DNA from: Streptomyces sp. ST2-7A
GTDB taxonomy: Bacteria; Actinomycetota; Actinomycetes; Streptomycetales; Streptomycetaceae
DNA length: 64,000 nucleotides
Direction: 5' to 3'
Assembly (NCBI RefSeq): GCF_021390475.1
Contig: NZ_JAJUWS010000008.1
Span: 1-64,000 of the forward strand
The translations under genes were made by a program, and so were the position numbers. Numbering within the stretch: position 1 is the first letter of the stretch; each line of letters opens with the position of its first letter. Of the stretch, positions 26,270 through 36,374 are shown piece after piece. The notes beneath the pieces were generated by a model, which saw only the letters and a program-made list of their open reading frames with translations, ran no database searches and had not been told where the DNA came from.

Positions 26270-27241
26270 GTGAAGGGCACAGTGGGCGAGCTGGGCGAGT
26301 TCGGATTGATCCGGGAGCTCACGGCCCGGATCAGCGACGCACCCGCCGTGCGGCTGGGCCCGGGAGACGACGCAGCGGTGGTCGCGGCGCCGGATCGGCG
26401 CGTCGTGGCCACCACCGACATCCTGGTGGAGGGCAGGCACTTCCGCCGCGACTGGTCCACCGCCTACGACGTCGGCCGCAAGGCCGCCGCGCAGAACCTG
26501 GCCGACGTGGCCGCCATGGGGGCCTCCCCGACCGCGCTGCTGCTCGGTCTGGTGGTCCCCGCGGAGCTGTCCGCCACCTGGCCGCTGGAGTTGATGGACG
26601 GCATCCGGGACGAGTGTCGGGTCGCCGGGGCCGGCGTGGCGGGCGGTGACGTGGTCAGGGGAGCCACGATCACGGTCTCGATCACGGCCCTGGGGGACCT
26701 GCGCCACCGCGAGCCGGTCACCCGCTCCGGGGCCCGACCCGGGGACGTGGTGGCGGTCAACGGCTGGCTGGGCTGGTCGGCGGCCGGATACGCCGTCCTG
26801 GCCCGGGGGTTCCGCTCCCCGCGCGCCTTCGTGGAGGCCCACCGTCGTCCCGAACCCCCCTACGCGGCGGGACCCCTGGCGGCGGAACTCGGGGCCACCT
26901 CGATGACCGACGTCAGCGACGGGCTGTTGGCCGACCTGGGTCACATCGCCCGGGCCAGTCACGTCCGCATCAACCTGCGGTCCGCCGCGCTGGACGTGCC
27001 CGCCCAGATGTCCGACATCGGCAACGCGGTCGGTGTGGACCCCCTGGAGTGGGTGCTCACCGGTGGTGAGGATCACGCCATCGTCGCCACCTTCCCGCCG
27101 CACACCAAGCTGCCCGCCCGGTGGCGGCGGATCGGCGAGGTCCTGCCGCCCACCGCCCCGCCCGCCGTGACGGTGGACGACGTCCTCTGGGACCGGGCCG
27201 GGGGATGGGACCACTTCAACACTCCCGAGGAGGCGCTGTGA
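26270..27241 (+). CDS. thiL: Thiamine-monophosphate kinase
   Basis: This 323-residue protein uses GTG at 26270, behind GAGGAGAGCG, giving [14 protein letters not shown] as in homologues; an earlier in-frame ATG exists at 26231. AIRS/PurM-fold motifs are clear: [40 protein letters not shown] and the ATP-site [11 protein letters not shown]. It phosphorylates thiamine monophosphate to the diphosphate cofactor. The stop overlaps thiD by 4 bp, so the two thiamine kinases are cotranslated. Confidence 0.95.
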   Translation: MKGTVGELGEFGLIRELTARISDAPAVRLGPGDDAAVVAAPDRRVVATTDILVEGRHFRRDWSTAYDVGRKAAAQNLADVAAMGASPTALLLGLVVPAELSATWPLELMDGIRDECRVAGAGVAGGDVVRGATITVSITALGDLRHREPVTRSGARPGDVVAVNGWLGWSAAGYAVLARGFRSPRAFVEAHRRPEPPYAAGPLAAELGATSMTDVSDGLLADLGHIARASHVRINLRSAALDVPAQMSDIGNAVGVDPLEWVLTGGEDHAIVATFPPHTKLPARWRRIGEVLPPTAPPAVTVDDVLWDRAGGWDHFNTPEEAL

Positions 27242-28113
27242 GCGGACCTCCCACCGGTCCCGCCCCGTCGGATGTCCCGGCCGGCGCCGCGACCCCGGCC
27301 GCGAACGAGGCCCCGCCGACCGTGCTGACCGTGGCCGGCTCCGACTCCGGGGGCGGCGCGGGCATCCAGGCCGACCTGAAGACCATGCTCGCCCTGGGCA
27401 CCCACGGGATGAGCGTGCTCACCGCCGTCACCGCCCAGAACTCCCTGGGGGTTCGGGATGCCTGGCCGTTGCCCCCCGAGGCGGTCGTCGAGCAGTTCCG
27501 CGCCGTGGTGGACGACATCGGGGTGCGGGCGATCAAGACCGGGATGCTGGCCGACGCGCGGTTGGTGGAGACCGTCGCCGGCCTGCTGGGGACGGTGGAC
27601 GCCCCCGTGATCGTGGACCCGGTGGGCGTCTCCAAGCACGGTGACCCCCTGCTGGACCCCGACGCCCTGGACGTCGTGCGCACCCTGCTGCTTCCGAGGG
27701 CCCTGGTGGTGACGCCGAATCTCGACGAGGTGGCGCAGCTGACCGGTGTCCGGGTGGAGGAGGAGCGGGACATGCGCCGGGCCGCCGACGCCGTCCTGGC
27801 TCTGGGGGGTCGCTGGGCGCTGATCAAGGGTGGACATCTGAGGGGCGACGCCGTCGATCTGCTGACCGACGGCACCACCGAGTACCGACTGCGCGCCCCC
27901 CGCCTGGACAACCGCCACACCCACGGCACCGGCTGCACGCTCGCCGCCGCGATCGCCGCGCACCTCGCCCGGGGGCTGGACGTGCCCGACGCGGTCACGG
28001 CGGCCAAGGAGTACGTCACGGCCGCGATCGCGGCCGGTTTCCCCCTGGGCGCGGGCATCGGACCGGTCCGGCACGGTCACGGCATCGACCCGGGTGGAAG
28101 CCCCGCCGGCTGA
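27238..28113 (+). CDS. thiD: Hydroxymethylpyrimidine/phosphomethylpyrimidine kinase
   Basis: This 291-residue ribokinase-fold enzyme has a GTG start in a GTGA overlap with thiL. After a Pro/Ala-rich N-terminus come [57 protein letters not shown] and the anion-hole [16 protein letters not shown]. It phosphorylates hydroxymethylpyrimidine twice for thiamine synthesis. No TPP riboswitch precedes thiL, so regulation by thiamine at this locus is not evident. Confidence 0.95.
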   Translation: MSGPPTGPAPSDVPAGAATPAANEAPPTVLTVAGSDSGGGAGIQADLKTMLALGTHGMSVLTAVTAQNSLGVRDAWPLPPEAVVEQFRAVVDDIGVRAIKTGMLADARLVETVAGLLGTVDAPVIVDPVGVSKHGDPLLDPDALDVVRTLLLPRALVVTPNLDEVAQLTGVRVEEERDMRRAADAVLALGGRWALIKGGHLRGDAVDLLTDGTTEYRLRAPRLDNRHTHGTGCTLAAAIAAHLARGLDVPDAVTAAKEYVTAAIAAGFPLGAGIGPVRHGHGIDPGGSPAG

Positions 28114-28219
28114 GCCCCGATGGTTTCCGGCCCGTCCCGGCCCGGCGTCCGGCCGGGGCGGAACGGGGCCCGGACACGGGACCCCGCTCTTCCCTTCCCC
28201 GGCGTCGGGGAACGCCGAA

Positions 28220-28250
28220 GAGCCGATCCGTCACGGGGACGGATCGGCTC
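28220..28250. terminator. Bidirectional terminator between thiD and rpmB
   Basis: A 13-bp perfect stem (GAGCCGATCCGTC and complement) with a 5-base loop lies in the convergent gap and can serve both genes. Confidence 0.75.
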
Positions 28251-28330
28251 GAGACCGTACCGGGACGGGGTGTCCCGGCGGCCGACGGCGGTCGGCACGC
28301 CCGTGGTCACCCACGGGCGGCGTCATCCGC

Positions 28331-28516
28331 TCAGCGGGTGACCTTGCCGGCCTTGATGCACGAGGTGCAGGCGTTGAGGCGCTTCGGCGTCCCGTTCACC
28401 ACGGCCCGCACCCGCTGGATGTTGGGGTTCCAACGGCGGGGGGTGCGGCGGTGAGAGTGGGAGATGCTGTTGCCGAAGCCCGGCCCCTTGCCGCAGACGT
28501 CGCAGTTGGCAGCCAC
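28331..28516 (-). CDS. rpmB: 50S ribosomal protein L28, zinc-binding form
   Basis: This 61-residue protein is [20 protein letters not shown] at the start with [17 protein letters not shown] in the middle. Two CxxC pairs (CDVC and CTSC) show the zinc-binding (C+) form of L28. Streptomyces also have zinc-free paralogues induced under zinc limitation by Zur, so this copy would be the zinc-replete version. It is monocistronic, on the minus strand, with a terminator behind it. Confidence 0.96.
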   Translation of the reverse strand: MAANCDVCGKGPGFGNSISHSHRRTPRRWNPNIQRVRAVVNGTPKRLNACTSCIKAGKVTR

Positions 28517-28856
28517 GGGTCACTCCAAAGACGGGTCACCCCGGAAAGACGGGGAGACGGATACGAACGCTGGAACCCGGCTCTGCGACACCGGAAATCC
28601 GGGGGCTTCGGCCGGGGAGTGGCGCCCGACACCCCGGGAGCGGACTCACTCGACGGTATCGGGCAACCGGAGCAGCATACCCCGGCCCCTCCCGTCGGGC
28701 GAAATCGGACGGCCCCTCCGGCCGGCGGGGGTCGCCGCGTCCCCGGGCCGCATAGGCTGCGACGGTCGGTTCCCGGGTACGCGCTCCCCGGGGCCCCGAC
28801 CGGGATCCCGGGGTCGGATTCCGATCGTCCCCCGAGCCGCCGAGGAGGAATCGCCC
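28517..28856. other. Divergent promoter region of rpmB and the DAK-domain gene
   Basis: No gene is seen. A TAGGCT hexamer at 28753-28758 may be the -10 element for the rightward gene. Confidence 0.35.
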
Positions 28857-30551
28857 GTGACGCGCCCGTTGGACGCCGGGACGGTGCGCCGCTGGTGCCG
28901 TCTCTCGCTGGACGCCCTGGGCCGTGCCCGGGAGGACATCGACGCGATCAACGTCTACCCGGTGGCCGACGGCGACACGGGCACCAATCTCTACCTGACG
29001 ATGGAGTCGGCGGCACGTGCCGTGGAGGCCGCCGGAGCGGGGGATCCCGACGTGGCCGAGACCCTCCGCGCGATGGCCCACGGCGCGTTGATCGGGGCGC
29101 GCGGGAACTCCGGCACGATCCTCGCCCAACTGCTGCGCGGAATGGCCGTCGAGTGGGGTTCGGTCGAGGGCGCCGTCACGGCCGGGGACCTGCGTCGGGC
29201 CCTGCGCACCGCGGCCGACTCCGCCTACCGCGCGGTGGCCCACCCGGTGGAGGGCACCATGTTGACCGTCGCGGCCGCCGCCGCCCGCGCGGCGGAGGCG
29301 ACGACCGGCGACGCGGCCGAGACCGTGACGGCCGCCTGCGCGGGGGCCCGCGAGGCGCTGGCCTGCACCCCCGACCGCCTGCCGGTGCTCGCCCGGGCCG
29401 GAGTGGTGGACGCCGGGGGAAGCGGCCTGCTCACCGTCCTGGAGGCCCTGGACGCGGCGGTCTCCGGGGGAGCCCCCGCGCCGGGCCGCCGCGCGCCCCA
29501 CCGCCCGGCCCCGGTGAGGGCCGGCGGCGCGCACCCACCCGGCCACCCCGGCGGCCGGCCCCCCGCTCCCCTCGGTGAACCGACCGGCGAACGCCCCGCG
29601 GCCTGCGCCCCCGACGACACCGGCCCCGGACCGGCCTTCGAGGTGATCTACCTCCTGGACGCCGACGACACCGCGGTGCCCGGGCTGCGCGACCGTCTCG
29701 ACCGACTGGGAGACTCGTTGGTGGTGGTGGGCGGTGACGGCCTGTGGCACCTCCACCTGCACACCGACGAACCCGGTGCCGCCGTGGAGGCCGCGATCCG
29801 GGTCGGTCGGCCCCACCGCATCCGCATCGCCCACCTTCCGTCGGCGGGAACCGGGCCGGTGCCCCCCGACACGGCTCCCGCGACCACCGGGCCCGCCCGC
29901 GCGGTTGTCGCGGTGCTCCCCGGCGACGGCCTCGCCGAGCTGTGTCGGGAGGCGGGCGCGGTGCCGTTGACCGCGGACGCCGACGAGCCGCCGTCGGTCG
30001 GGGAGATGACCGCGGCGCTCCGCGCCGCCGGTGCCCCGGAGGTGGTGCTGCTGCCCAACGACACGGCGCTGTGGCACCCGGCCGCCGCGGCCGCGCAGGA
30101 GGCCCGTCGGGCAGGCATCCGGGTCTCGGTCATCCCCACCCGTTCGCCGGTGCAGGGGCTGGCCGCACTGGCGGTGCACGCCCCGGAACGGCGCTTCGAC
30201 GAGGACGTGGTGGCCATGACGGCCGCCGCCGGGGCGACCCGTTTCGGCGAGTTGGGCACCGCCGAGAGCGAGTCGTGGACCAGCGCGGGGGTGTGCCGGG
30301 CGGGCGACGTGCTCGGCCTGATAGACGGGGACGTGGTGGTCTTCGGCGGGGACCCGGCACGAATCGCCGCGGAGGTCCTGGACCGGATGCTCTCCGGTGG
30401 CGGGGAGCTGGTCACCCTGGTCACCGGAGCGGACGTGCCCGGCGGTCTGGCCGACCGCCTGGAGGAGCACCTGCGCTCGCGTCACCCCGGCGTGGACACC
30501 GTTCGGTACGAGGGCCGACAGGGCTCACCACTGTTGATCGGCGTGGAATGA
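28857..30551 (+). CDS. DAK2/DegV-fusion kinase (FakA-like)
   Basis: A 564-residue protein with GTG start behind GAGGAGG. The N-terminal DhaL/DAK2 domain carries INVYPVADGDTGTNL (Mg-ATP ligands at about 33-47), GARGNSGTILAQLLRG and HPVEGTMLTVA. A Pro-rich linker at about 205-255 leads to a middle/C-terminal domain with VIYLLDA, GDGLWHLHLHTDEPGAAVEAA and VTGADVPGG. This is the layout of FakA, the ATP-binding subunit that phosphorylates fatty acids carried by FakB (DegV) proteins. The substrate here is inferred. It precedes recG, a common actinobacterial pairing. Confidence 0.85.
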   Translation: MTRPLDAGTVRRWCRLSLDALGRAREDIDAINVYPVADGDTGTNLYLTMESAARAVEAAGAGDPDVAETLRAMAHGALIGARGNSGTILAQLLRGMAVEWGSVEGAVTAGDLRRALRTAADSAYRAVAHPVEGTMLTVAAAAARAAEATTGDAAETVTAACAGAREALACTPDRLPVLARAGVVDAGGSGLLTVLEALDAAVSGGAPAPGRRAPHRPAPVRAGGAHPPGHPGGRPPAPLGEPTGERPAACAPDDTGPGPAFEVIYLLDADDTAVPGLRDRLDRLGDSLVVVGGDGLWHLHLHTDEPGAAVEAAIRVGRPHRIRIAHLPSAGTGPVPPDTAPATTGPARAVVAVLPGDGLAELCREAGAVPLTADADEPPSVGEMTAALRAAGAPEVVLLPNDTALWHPAAAAAQEARRAGIRVSVIPTRSPVQGLAALAVHAPERRFDEDVVAMTAAAGATRFGELGTAESESWTSAGVCRAGDVLGLIDGDVVVFGGDPARIAAEVLDRMLSGGGELVTLVTGADVPGGLADRLEEHLRSRHPGVDTVRYEGRQGSPLLIGVE

Positions 30552-30674
30552 GGGTTCCGCCGGGTCCGGCGGAACCCGGCCGGGGCCGAATCCGGGCGCG
30601 GCGCGGAACCGGTGGGGGAGCGGGACGTCCCCGGGGTCCCCGGGGATGTCGGTGGGATGGTGTGCAATGGGCGG

Positions 30675-33032
30675 GTGAGCGCCCAACCCGAGACCTCCAA
30701 CACCCCGCCGTCGTCCCGGTCCGCCGCCGACCCGCTGGCGGACCCGCTGGCCCGTGTGGTGGGCGGGGCCACCGCCAAGGTGATGGCGACCCACCTCGAT
30801 CTGCGCACCGTCGGTGACCTGCTGCACCACTACCCGCGCCGCTACGCGGAGCGGGGCGAGCTCACCCGGCTCTCCGACCTGCCCGTCGACGAGCACGCCA
30901 CCGTCGTGGCCGAGGTCGCCGACACCCGGATCCTGACGTTCAACCGGGGGCGGGGGCAGCGGTTGGAGGTGACCCTCACCGACGGCAGCGGCAGGCTGCA
31001 ACTGGTCTTCTTCGGGCGGGGCGCGCACCACCACAAGCGGGAGCTGTTGCCGGGGCGGCGCGGCCTGTTCTCCGGCAAGGTCTCCCTGTTCAACCGCCGG
31101 CTGCAACTGGCCCACCCCTCCTACCAACTGCTGGGCACGACCGGGGAGGACGCGGGAAGCGAGGCCGACGCCGTGGCCGCCTTCACCTCGCGGCTCATCC
31201 CGCTGTACCCGGCCTGTCGGCAGATGGAGTCCTGGAAGATCGCCAAGGCCGTGGACACCGTCCTGGCCTCCCTGGAGGCCGACGGTTGGGCCGGCGTACG
31301 GGACCCGCTGCCCCCCCGGCTGCGCGCCGACCACGACCTGCCGCCGCTGCCGGAGGCGCTGCGCCGGGTCCACCGGCCCGCCGGTCGGAAAGAGGTGGAG
31401 GCGGCACGGCGACGCCTGAAATGGGACGAGGCGTTCGTCCTCCAGGTGGCCCTGGCCCGTCGTCGGTACGCCGATGCCCGGCTGCCCGCCGTACCCCGCC
31501 GACCGGCCCCCGACGGGCTGTTGACCGCCTTCGACGCCAAGCTGCCCTTCACCCTCACCGAGGGACAGTGTCGGGTGGGTGAGGAGATCTTCGCCGACCT
31601 GGCCGCTGACCATCCCATGCACCGGCTGCTCCAGGGGGAGGTGGGCAGCGGCAAGACCCTGGTCGCGCTGCGGGCGATGCTCGGGGTGGTGGACGGCGGC
31701 GGCCAGGCCGCCCTGCTGGCCCCGACCGAGGTGTTGGCCCAACAGCACCACCGCTCGATCGTGGAGATGATGGGGGAGCTGGCGGAGGGCGGCCTGCTGG
31801 GCGGCGCCGAGCAGGGCACCCGGGTGACGCTGCTGACCGGTTCGATGGGGGCGGCCGCCCGTCGCCGGGCGCTGTTGGAGACGGTCACCGGCGAGGCGGG
31901 CCTGGTCATCGGTACCCATGCCCTGATCGAGGACCGGGTGCGCTTCCACGACCTGGGCCTGGTCGTGGTCGACGAGCAGCACCGCTTCGGCGTGCGTCAG
32001 CGCGACGCCCTGCGCTCCCGGGCCGAACACCCCCCGCACCTGCTCGTGATGACCGCGACCCCCATCCCGCGCACCGTGGCGATGACGGTCTTCGGTGACC
32101 TGGAGACCTCGGTGCTGGACCAGCTGCCCGAGGGGCGGTCACCGATCGTCACCCACGTCGTCCCCGCCGAGGACAAGCCGCACTTCCTGCGACGCGCGTG
32201 GGAGCGGGTGCGGGAGGAGGTGGCCGCCGGCCGCCAGGCGTACGTGGTCTGCCCCCGGATCGGCGACGGGCCGGGTGAGGACGCCGGGGCCGGGGGCGCC
32301 GGTGCCACGGCGGGCACGAAAGGGGCGGGTGCGAAGGACGCGGATCCCCCCGCTCCCGGGGACACCGCCGCAGCCGAGGGGACCGGGTCGGGGGCCGACG
32401 ACGGATCGGGGGATCGCCGTCCGCCACTGGCTGTCCTCGACGTCGCCCGTTCCCTGGCGGCCGGTCCGTTGGCGGGCCTGCGGATCGCCGAGCTGCACGG
32501 CCGCATGGCACCGGACGCCAAGGACGAGGTGATGCGCCGCTTCTCGGCGGGCGAGCTGGATGTCCTGGTGGCCACCACCGTCATCGAGGTCGGCGTCAAC
32601 GTCCCCAACGCCACGGTGATGGCGATCATGGACGCGGACCGCTTCGGTGTCTCCCAACTGCACCAGTTGCGGGGTCGGGTCGGGCGGGGCGAGCACCCCG
32701 GGCTGTGTCTTTTGGTGACGGACCTGCCGGAGGCCGTTCCGGCCCGGGCCCGGCTGGAGGCGGTGGCCTCCACCCGGGACGGCTTCGAGCTCTCCCGCAT
32801 CGACCTGGAGCAGCGGCGCGAGGGTGACGTCCTCGGGCAGGCCCAGTCGGGAGGGCGCAGTTCATTGCGGATGCTCGCCGTCATCGAGGACGAGGACATC
32901 ATCATCGAGGCGCGGCGGGAGGCCGCCGAACTGGTGGAGCGTGATCCCGAGCTGACCCGCACCCCCGCCCTGCGCACCGCCCTGGACGCGCTGCTCGACG
33001 CGGAGCGGGAGGAGTTCCTGGAGCGGGGCTGA
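30675..33032 (+). CDS. recG: ATP-dependent DNA helicase RecG
   Basis: A 785-residue helicase with GTG at 30675; the frame is open upstream without clear domain. An N-terminal wedge/OB domain (VGDLLHHYPRRY, VTLTDGSGRLQLVFFG) is followed by Walker A GEVGSGKT at about 320, DEQHRFGVRQR at about 431, MTATPIPRT and the C-terminal motifs ATTVIEVGVNVPNA and QLHQLRGRVGRG. An Ala/Gly/Asp-rich insert of about 50 residues (about 535-585) interrupts helicase domain 2, as in other actinobacteria. RecG regresses stalled replication forks and processes branched DNA. Confidence 0.96.
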   Translation: MSAQPETSNTPPSSRSAADPLADPLARVVGGATAKVMATHLDLRTVGDLLHHYPRRYAERGELTRLSDLPVDEHATVVAEVADTRILTFNRGRGQRLEVTLTDGSGRLQLVFFGRGAHHHKRELLPGRRGLFSGKVSLFNRRLQLAHPSYQLLGTTGEDAGSEADAVAAFTSRLIPLYPACRQMESWKIAKAVDTVLASLEADGWAGVRDPLPPRLRADHDLPPLPEALRRVHRPAGRKEVEAARRRLKWDEAFVLQVALARRRYADARLPAVPRRPAPDGLLTAFDAKLPFTLTEGQCRVGEEIFADLAADHPMHRLLQGEVGSGKTLVALRAMLGVVDGGGQAALLAPTEVLAQQHHRSIVEMMGELAEGGLLGGAEQGTRVTLLTGSMGAAARRRALLETVTGEAGLVIGTHALIEDRVRFHDLGLVVVDEQHRFGVRQRDALRSRAEHPPHLLVMTATPIPRTVAMTVFGDLETSVLDQLPEGRSPIVTHVVPAEDKPHFLRRAWERVREEVAAGRQAYVVCPRIGDGPGEDAGAGGAGATAGTKGAGAKDADPPAPGDTAAAEGTGSGADDGSGDRRPPLAVLDVARSLAAGPLAGLRIAELHGRMAPDAKDEVMRRFSAGELDVLVATTVIEVGVNVPNATVMAIMDADRFGVSQLHQLRGRVGRGEHPGLCLLVTDLPEAVPARARLEAVASTRDGFELSRIDLEQRREGDVLGQAQSGGRSSLRMLAVIEDEDIIIEARREAAELVERDPELTRTPALRTALDALLDAEREEFLERG

Positions 33033-33213
33033 CCCCATCCGCGCGGGCCGGGGCACCTCTCCCGGTCCGCGCGGTCCCGGGCCCCCGGGCGGGCGTCCGC
33101 GTCACCCCGAATTGTCGGTGCCGCCCGGGAGAATGGAGATGTTCCGCGGTGATCCGTTCGGATCCGCGCGGTTTTCTCCCGGCCCGTCGGGCCCGGACCA
33201 CTGGGGGTCTTCC

Positions 33214-33714
33214 ATGGCGTTCCGACACATCAACGAGCTCCCCCTCGGGGACAAGATCTTCCGCGTCGAGTTGGCCAGCGACGACGACGTCACCCTGACC
33301 ATGACCCTGACCGGGTGGCGGGAGGGGGAGCCGCAGACGCCGATCGCCGTCGACGTCCCCACCCTGCGCATCGCCCTCAACCGCGGTCTGCGGGCGCTGG
33401 CCCTGGCGGCGGACGTCGCCGAGCCCATCCCCGACCGGGACATCCTCCGCGAGTTGTTCCCCGGTCATGGCGCCCCCTGGGTCCCGCAGCACGAGGAGGA
33501 CCTGACCCGCCGGTTCCACGCGGGGGAGACGGTGGCGCGGATAGCCGCCCGCTTCGGGCGGACCCCGGACTCGGTGCGCACCAAACTCCGGGAACTGGGC
33601 CACGACCCGCGCCGACCGGAGTACTGCCCGCCGGACGGCTGCCTGTCGTGGTCCCGGTACGCCTCGCCGGTCCTGCTCGGTTCGCCGGCCGGGGAGGAGG
33701 TCGCGCCGGGCTGA
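33214..33714 (+). CDS. Hypothetical protein with C-terminal helix-turn-helix
   Basis: A 166-residue protein. ATG at 33214 gives MAFRHINELPLGDKIFRVEL; upstream codons are low complexity. Codon third positions are strongly G/C, as expected for a real gene here. The N-terminal part looks like small beta strands (VTLTMTLTGWREGE). The C-terminal part LTRRFHAGETVARIAARFGRTPDSVRTKLRELG resembles the small helix-turn-helix found at the ends of some helicase and endonuclease proteins. It sits between recG and rsmD and is closed by a hairpin at 33736-33764. I do not recognise the family. Confidence 0.65.
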   Translation: MAFRHINELPLGDKIFRVELASDDDVTLTMTLTGWREGEPQTPIAVDVPTLRIALNRGLRALALAADVAEPIPDRDILRELFPGHGAPWVPQHEEDLTRRFHAGETVARIAARFGRTPDSVRTKLRELGHDPRRPEYCPPDGCLSWSRYASPVLLGSPAGEEVAPG

Positions 33715-33735
33715 TCGACCGTGCGGGCATCCGTC

Positions 33736-33764
33736 GGCCCGGGGACCGGCCCGGTCCCCGGGCC
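33736..33764 (+). terminator. Hairpin before rsmD
   Basis: A 12-bp perfect stem (GGCCCGGGGACC and complement) with a 5-base loop lies 22 bp after the preceding stop. Confidence 0.55.
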
Positions 33765-33863
33765 GGGACGCGCGGGCCCGTACGGCTCCGGCCGGGCGGG
33801 TCCCGGCGGGCCGCGCCGTATAGCGTGGGACGGACCTTTCCCCACCGCGATCGAAGGACCTCG

Positions 33864-34451
33864 ATGACCCGCGTGATCGCCGGCGCCGCGGGCGGCCGTC
33901 GGCTGGCCGTGCCGCCCGGGGGTGGCACCCGTCCCACCTCGGACCGCGCCAGGGAGGGCCTGTTCTCCACCTGGGAGGCCCTGTACGGTCCCCTGGAGGG
34001 GGCCGCCGTCCTGGACCTCTTCGCGGGCTCCGGCGCGGTCGGCCTGGAGGCCCTGTCGCGGGGGGCCCGCCGTGTGGTGTTGGTGGAGGCCGACCGCCGG
34101 GCGGCCCGGGTGGTGCGGGAGAACATCGCCGCGCTCGGTCTGCCGGGAGCGGAGGCGCGGGCGGATCGGGTCGAGCGCGTCGTCGCGGGTCCACCGCCCG
34201 GCGGCCCCTTCGACCTGGTTTTCCTGGATCCGCCCTACGTCCTCGGGGACGCGGCGATCCGCGAGATCCTGCTCACACTCCGCTCCGGGGGGTGGCTGGC
34301 CGGCGACGGACTCGTCACGGTGGAGCGCGGAACGAGGGGCGGGACGTTCCTCTGGCCGGCCGGCTTCTCCGCGCTGCGCTCCCGTCGGTACGGCGAGGGA
34401 ACGCTCTGGTACGGTCGCGCCGCCGAAGAAGAAGTTACCGACCGGTCATGA
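33864..34451 (+). CDS. rsmD: 16S rRNA (guanine966-N2)-methyltransferase
   Basis: This 195-residue class I methyltransferase starts at ATG 33864. Family features are [31 protein letters not shown], the SAM motif [19 protein letters not shown] and the catalytic DPPY at 122-125. It methylates G966 of 16S rRNA. A TAGCGT hexamer at 33821-33826 is a plausible -10 element. Its stop overlaps an in-frame ATG of the coaD reading frame, and coaD follows immediately, a widely conserved pair. Confidence 0.93.
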   Translation: MTRVIAGAAGGRRLAVPPGGGTRPTSDRAREGLFSTWEALYGPLEGAAVLDLFAGSGAVGLEALSRGARRVVLVEADRRAARVVRENIAALGLPGAEARADRVERVVAGPPPGGPFDLVFLDPPYVLGDAAIREILLTLRSGGWLAGDGLVTVERGTRGGTFLWPAGFSALRSRRYGEGTLWYGRAAEEEVTDRS

Positions 34452-34477
34452 TGGGCCGGGAGAGCGAGGAGGGACCG

Positions 34478-34957
34478 TTGCGACGCGCGGTTTGCCCGGG
34501 GTCGTTCGACCCGATCACCAATGGCCATCTCGACATCATCAACCGCGCCTCCCGGCTCTACGACGTGGTCCACGTGGCGGTGATGATCAACAAGTCCAAG
34601 AGCGGACTGTTCCCGGTGGAGGAGCGCATCGCGCTCATCGAGGAGGTCACCTCGGAGTACGGCAACGTACGGGTCGAGGCCTTCCACGGCCTCCTGGTGG
34701 ACTACTGCAAGCAGCGCGACATCCCGGCCATCGTGAAGGGCCTGCGCGCCGTCAGCGACTTCGACTACGAACTGCAGATGGCCCAGATGAACATCGGGCT
34801 CTCGGGCGTGGAAACCCTCTTCGTGCCCACCAATCCCACCTACAGCTTCCTCTCCTCCAGCCTGGTGAAGGAGGTCGCCACCTGGGGTGGCGACGTCTCC
34901 CACCTGGTGCCGCCGACCGTGTTGGAGGCCCTGATGGAGAAGCTGCGGCACCGCTGA
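34478..34957 (+). CDS. coaD: Phosphopantetheine adenylyltransferase
   Basis: This 159-residue protein is assigned TTG at 34478, behind GAGGAGGGA, giving the canonical [21 protein letters not shown]. An ATG at 34448 overlapping the rsmD stop would add ten residues not found in homologues. Nucleotidyltransferase motifs are TNGHLD (ATP site) and SSSLVKEVA near the C-terminus, with [19 protein letters not shown] between. It makes dephospho-CoA, the penultimate step of coenzyme A synthesis. Confidence 0.96.
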   Translation: MRRAVCPGSFDPITNGHLDIINRASRLYDVVHVAVMINKSKSGLFPVEERIALIEEVTSEYGNVRVEAFHGLLVDYCKQRDIPAIVKGLRAVSDFDYELQMAQMNIGLSGVETLFVPTNPTYSFLSSSLVKEVATWGGDVSHLVPPTVLEALMEKLRHR

Positions 34958-35029
34958 CCCGGGGCCGACGGCCGGGGCGCGTCACGCCCCGGAGCCCGTT
35001 CGGGAACCCCGTGCGCCCCCGCCGGCGAC

Positions 35030-35059
35030 TGTCCCCGGGGGGCCCGACGGTCGTACAGT
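35030..35059 (+). promoter_or_regulatory. Probable promoter of the SepIVA-like gene, leaderless
   Basis: TGTCCC (35030-35035) and TACAGT (35054-35059) are separated by 18 bp. The GTG start lies 7 bp after the -10 box with no ribosome binding site, which suggests a leaderless mRNA. Confidence 0.4.
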
Positions 35060-35065
35060 CACCCC

Positions 35066-36109
35066 GTGGACGTACACCAGAAGCTCGACGAGATCGTCGC
35101 GTCGGTCGGCAGCGCCAAGGCCATGCCGATGTCGGCGTCCTGCGTGATCAACCGGGGTGAACTCCTCGCCCGACTCGAGGAGCTGCGCGGCGCCTTCCCC
35201 GACTCCCTGGCCGAGGCCACCCGGCTTCTCGGCGGGCGCGAGGAGGTCGTCGCCGACGCCCACCGCGAGGCGCAGCGCATCGTCGAGGCGGCCCGGGCCG
35301 AGCGCGGCAGCCTCGTGGAGAACACCCATATCGCCCGCGAGGCCCGCGGCGAGGCGGACCGTATCCTGGCGGAGGCCCGCCGGGAGGCGGCGGAGGTTCG
35401 TGCCGAGGCCGACGACTACGTGGACAGCAAGCTGGCCAATTTCGAGGTCGTGCTGGGAAAGACCATCGATTCGGTCGGTCGCGGCCGGGAGAAGCTGCTG
35501 GGCGCGGGGCGCGACGGTGACCCCGAGTTGCTGCTCGAGCGCGCCGACGCCTATGTGGAGGACCAGTTCGCCGCGATCGAGACGGTGTTGCGCAAGACCC
35601 TCGAGGCGGTCGGGCGGGGACGGAACAAACTCACCGGCCACCGGCCGATCGACGAATTGGCCGAGCACATGGCGGCGGGGGAGGGGCGTCCCCCGGAGAT
35701 GCATCCGCTGGACCTCGCGATGGCAGCGGAGGCGGGAGGCGCCATGGTCGCCCCCGGAGCACCGTCCGCCGGGCCGCCGGCCCGGGGGACCGGCGACTTC
35801 TCCGGATGGGTGACCGGGACGGAATACCCCGCGCCCGACACCGGGTGGGGACCCGGCGGCGACATCCACCGGGCAGCCGCGACCCATGCCGGTGGTGACT
35901 GGGCCGCCGCGGGGAACGGCGGGTATCCCGACTACACCGGCGACCCGTACGGGGCGCCCGCCGGCTCCCCGGCGGCCGACGGATCCGGTTACGGCGGTCA
36001 CAGCGGCCACGGGGGCACCGGGACGGGGACCGACCAGGAGGCGGCCAGCCTCTTCGACACCGGCTTCATCGATCCCGAACAGCTGCGCCGGTACGAGCAG
36101 GGGCGCTGA
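35066..36109 (+). CDS. Coiled-coil DivIVA-family protein, SepIVA-like
   Basis: A 347-residue protein. Residues 1-25 are short and hydrophilic, then about 35-200 form a long charged coiled coil (repeated EARxEAxRIxxEAR patterns, with DYVDSKLANFEVVLGKTIDSVGRGREKLLG and a second similar FAAIETVLRKTLEAVGRGRNKL). The last about 110 residues are Gly/Pro-rich and disordered. Its place before DUF177-rpmF-rnc matches mycobacterial SepIVA (Rv2927c), a septation and envelope factor. The identification rests on synteny and coiled-coil form. ATP-synthase b-subunit likeness in such proteins is superficial. Confidence 0.7.
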   Translation: MDVHQKLDEIVASVGSAKAMPMSASCVINRGELLARLEELRGAFPDSLAEATRLLGGREEVVADAHREAQRIVEAARAERGSLVENTHIAREARGEADRILAEARREAAEVRAEADDYVDSKLANFEVVLGKTIDSVGRGREKLLGAGRDGDPELLLERADAYVEDQFAAIETVLRKTLEAVGRGRNKLTGHRPIDELAEHMAAGEGRPPEMHPLDLAMAAEAGGAMVAPGAPSAGPPARGTGDFSGWVTGTEYPAPDTGWGPGGDIHRAAATHAGGDWAAAGNGGYPDYTGDPYGAPAGSPAADGSGYGGHSGHGGTGTGTDQEAASLFDTGFIDPEQLRRYEQGR

Positions 36110-36374
36110 CCCCCGAACCGCCTCCGGCCGGTTCTCCGGACGTTCCCACCGGTTCGTCCCCCGCCCCGGGCCGCCCCCGGAGGACCACCGGTGGCGGTTT
36201 GGGGCGGAAGCGGGCCGTGACGTATCCTGTTCCTTCGGCCGTGGTGACATCCGCGGCCCGCGTCGCCCGGACCCGTCGCCGCGCGCCCCGGTAGGACCCG
36301 GAGGCCCGGCGACCGGCCTCTCGGCAGTCCGGCCGACGCGCACCGATCCATCGACTCACAGAAGGCGAAGAGCC

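Noticed and set aside
26138..26270. TPP riboswitch before thiL-thiD
   Set aside because: The 131-bp gap lacks the conserved THI-box helices and is too short.
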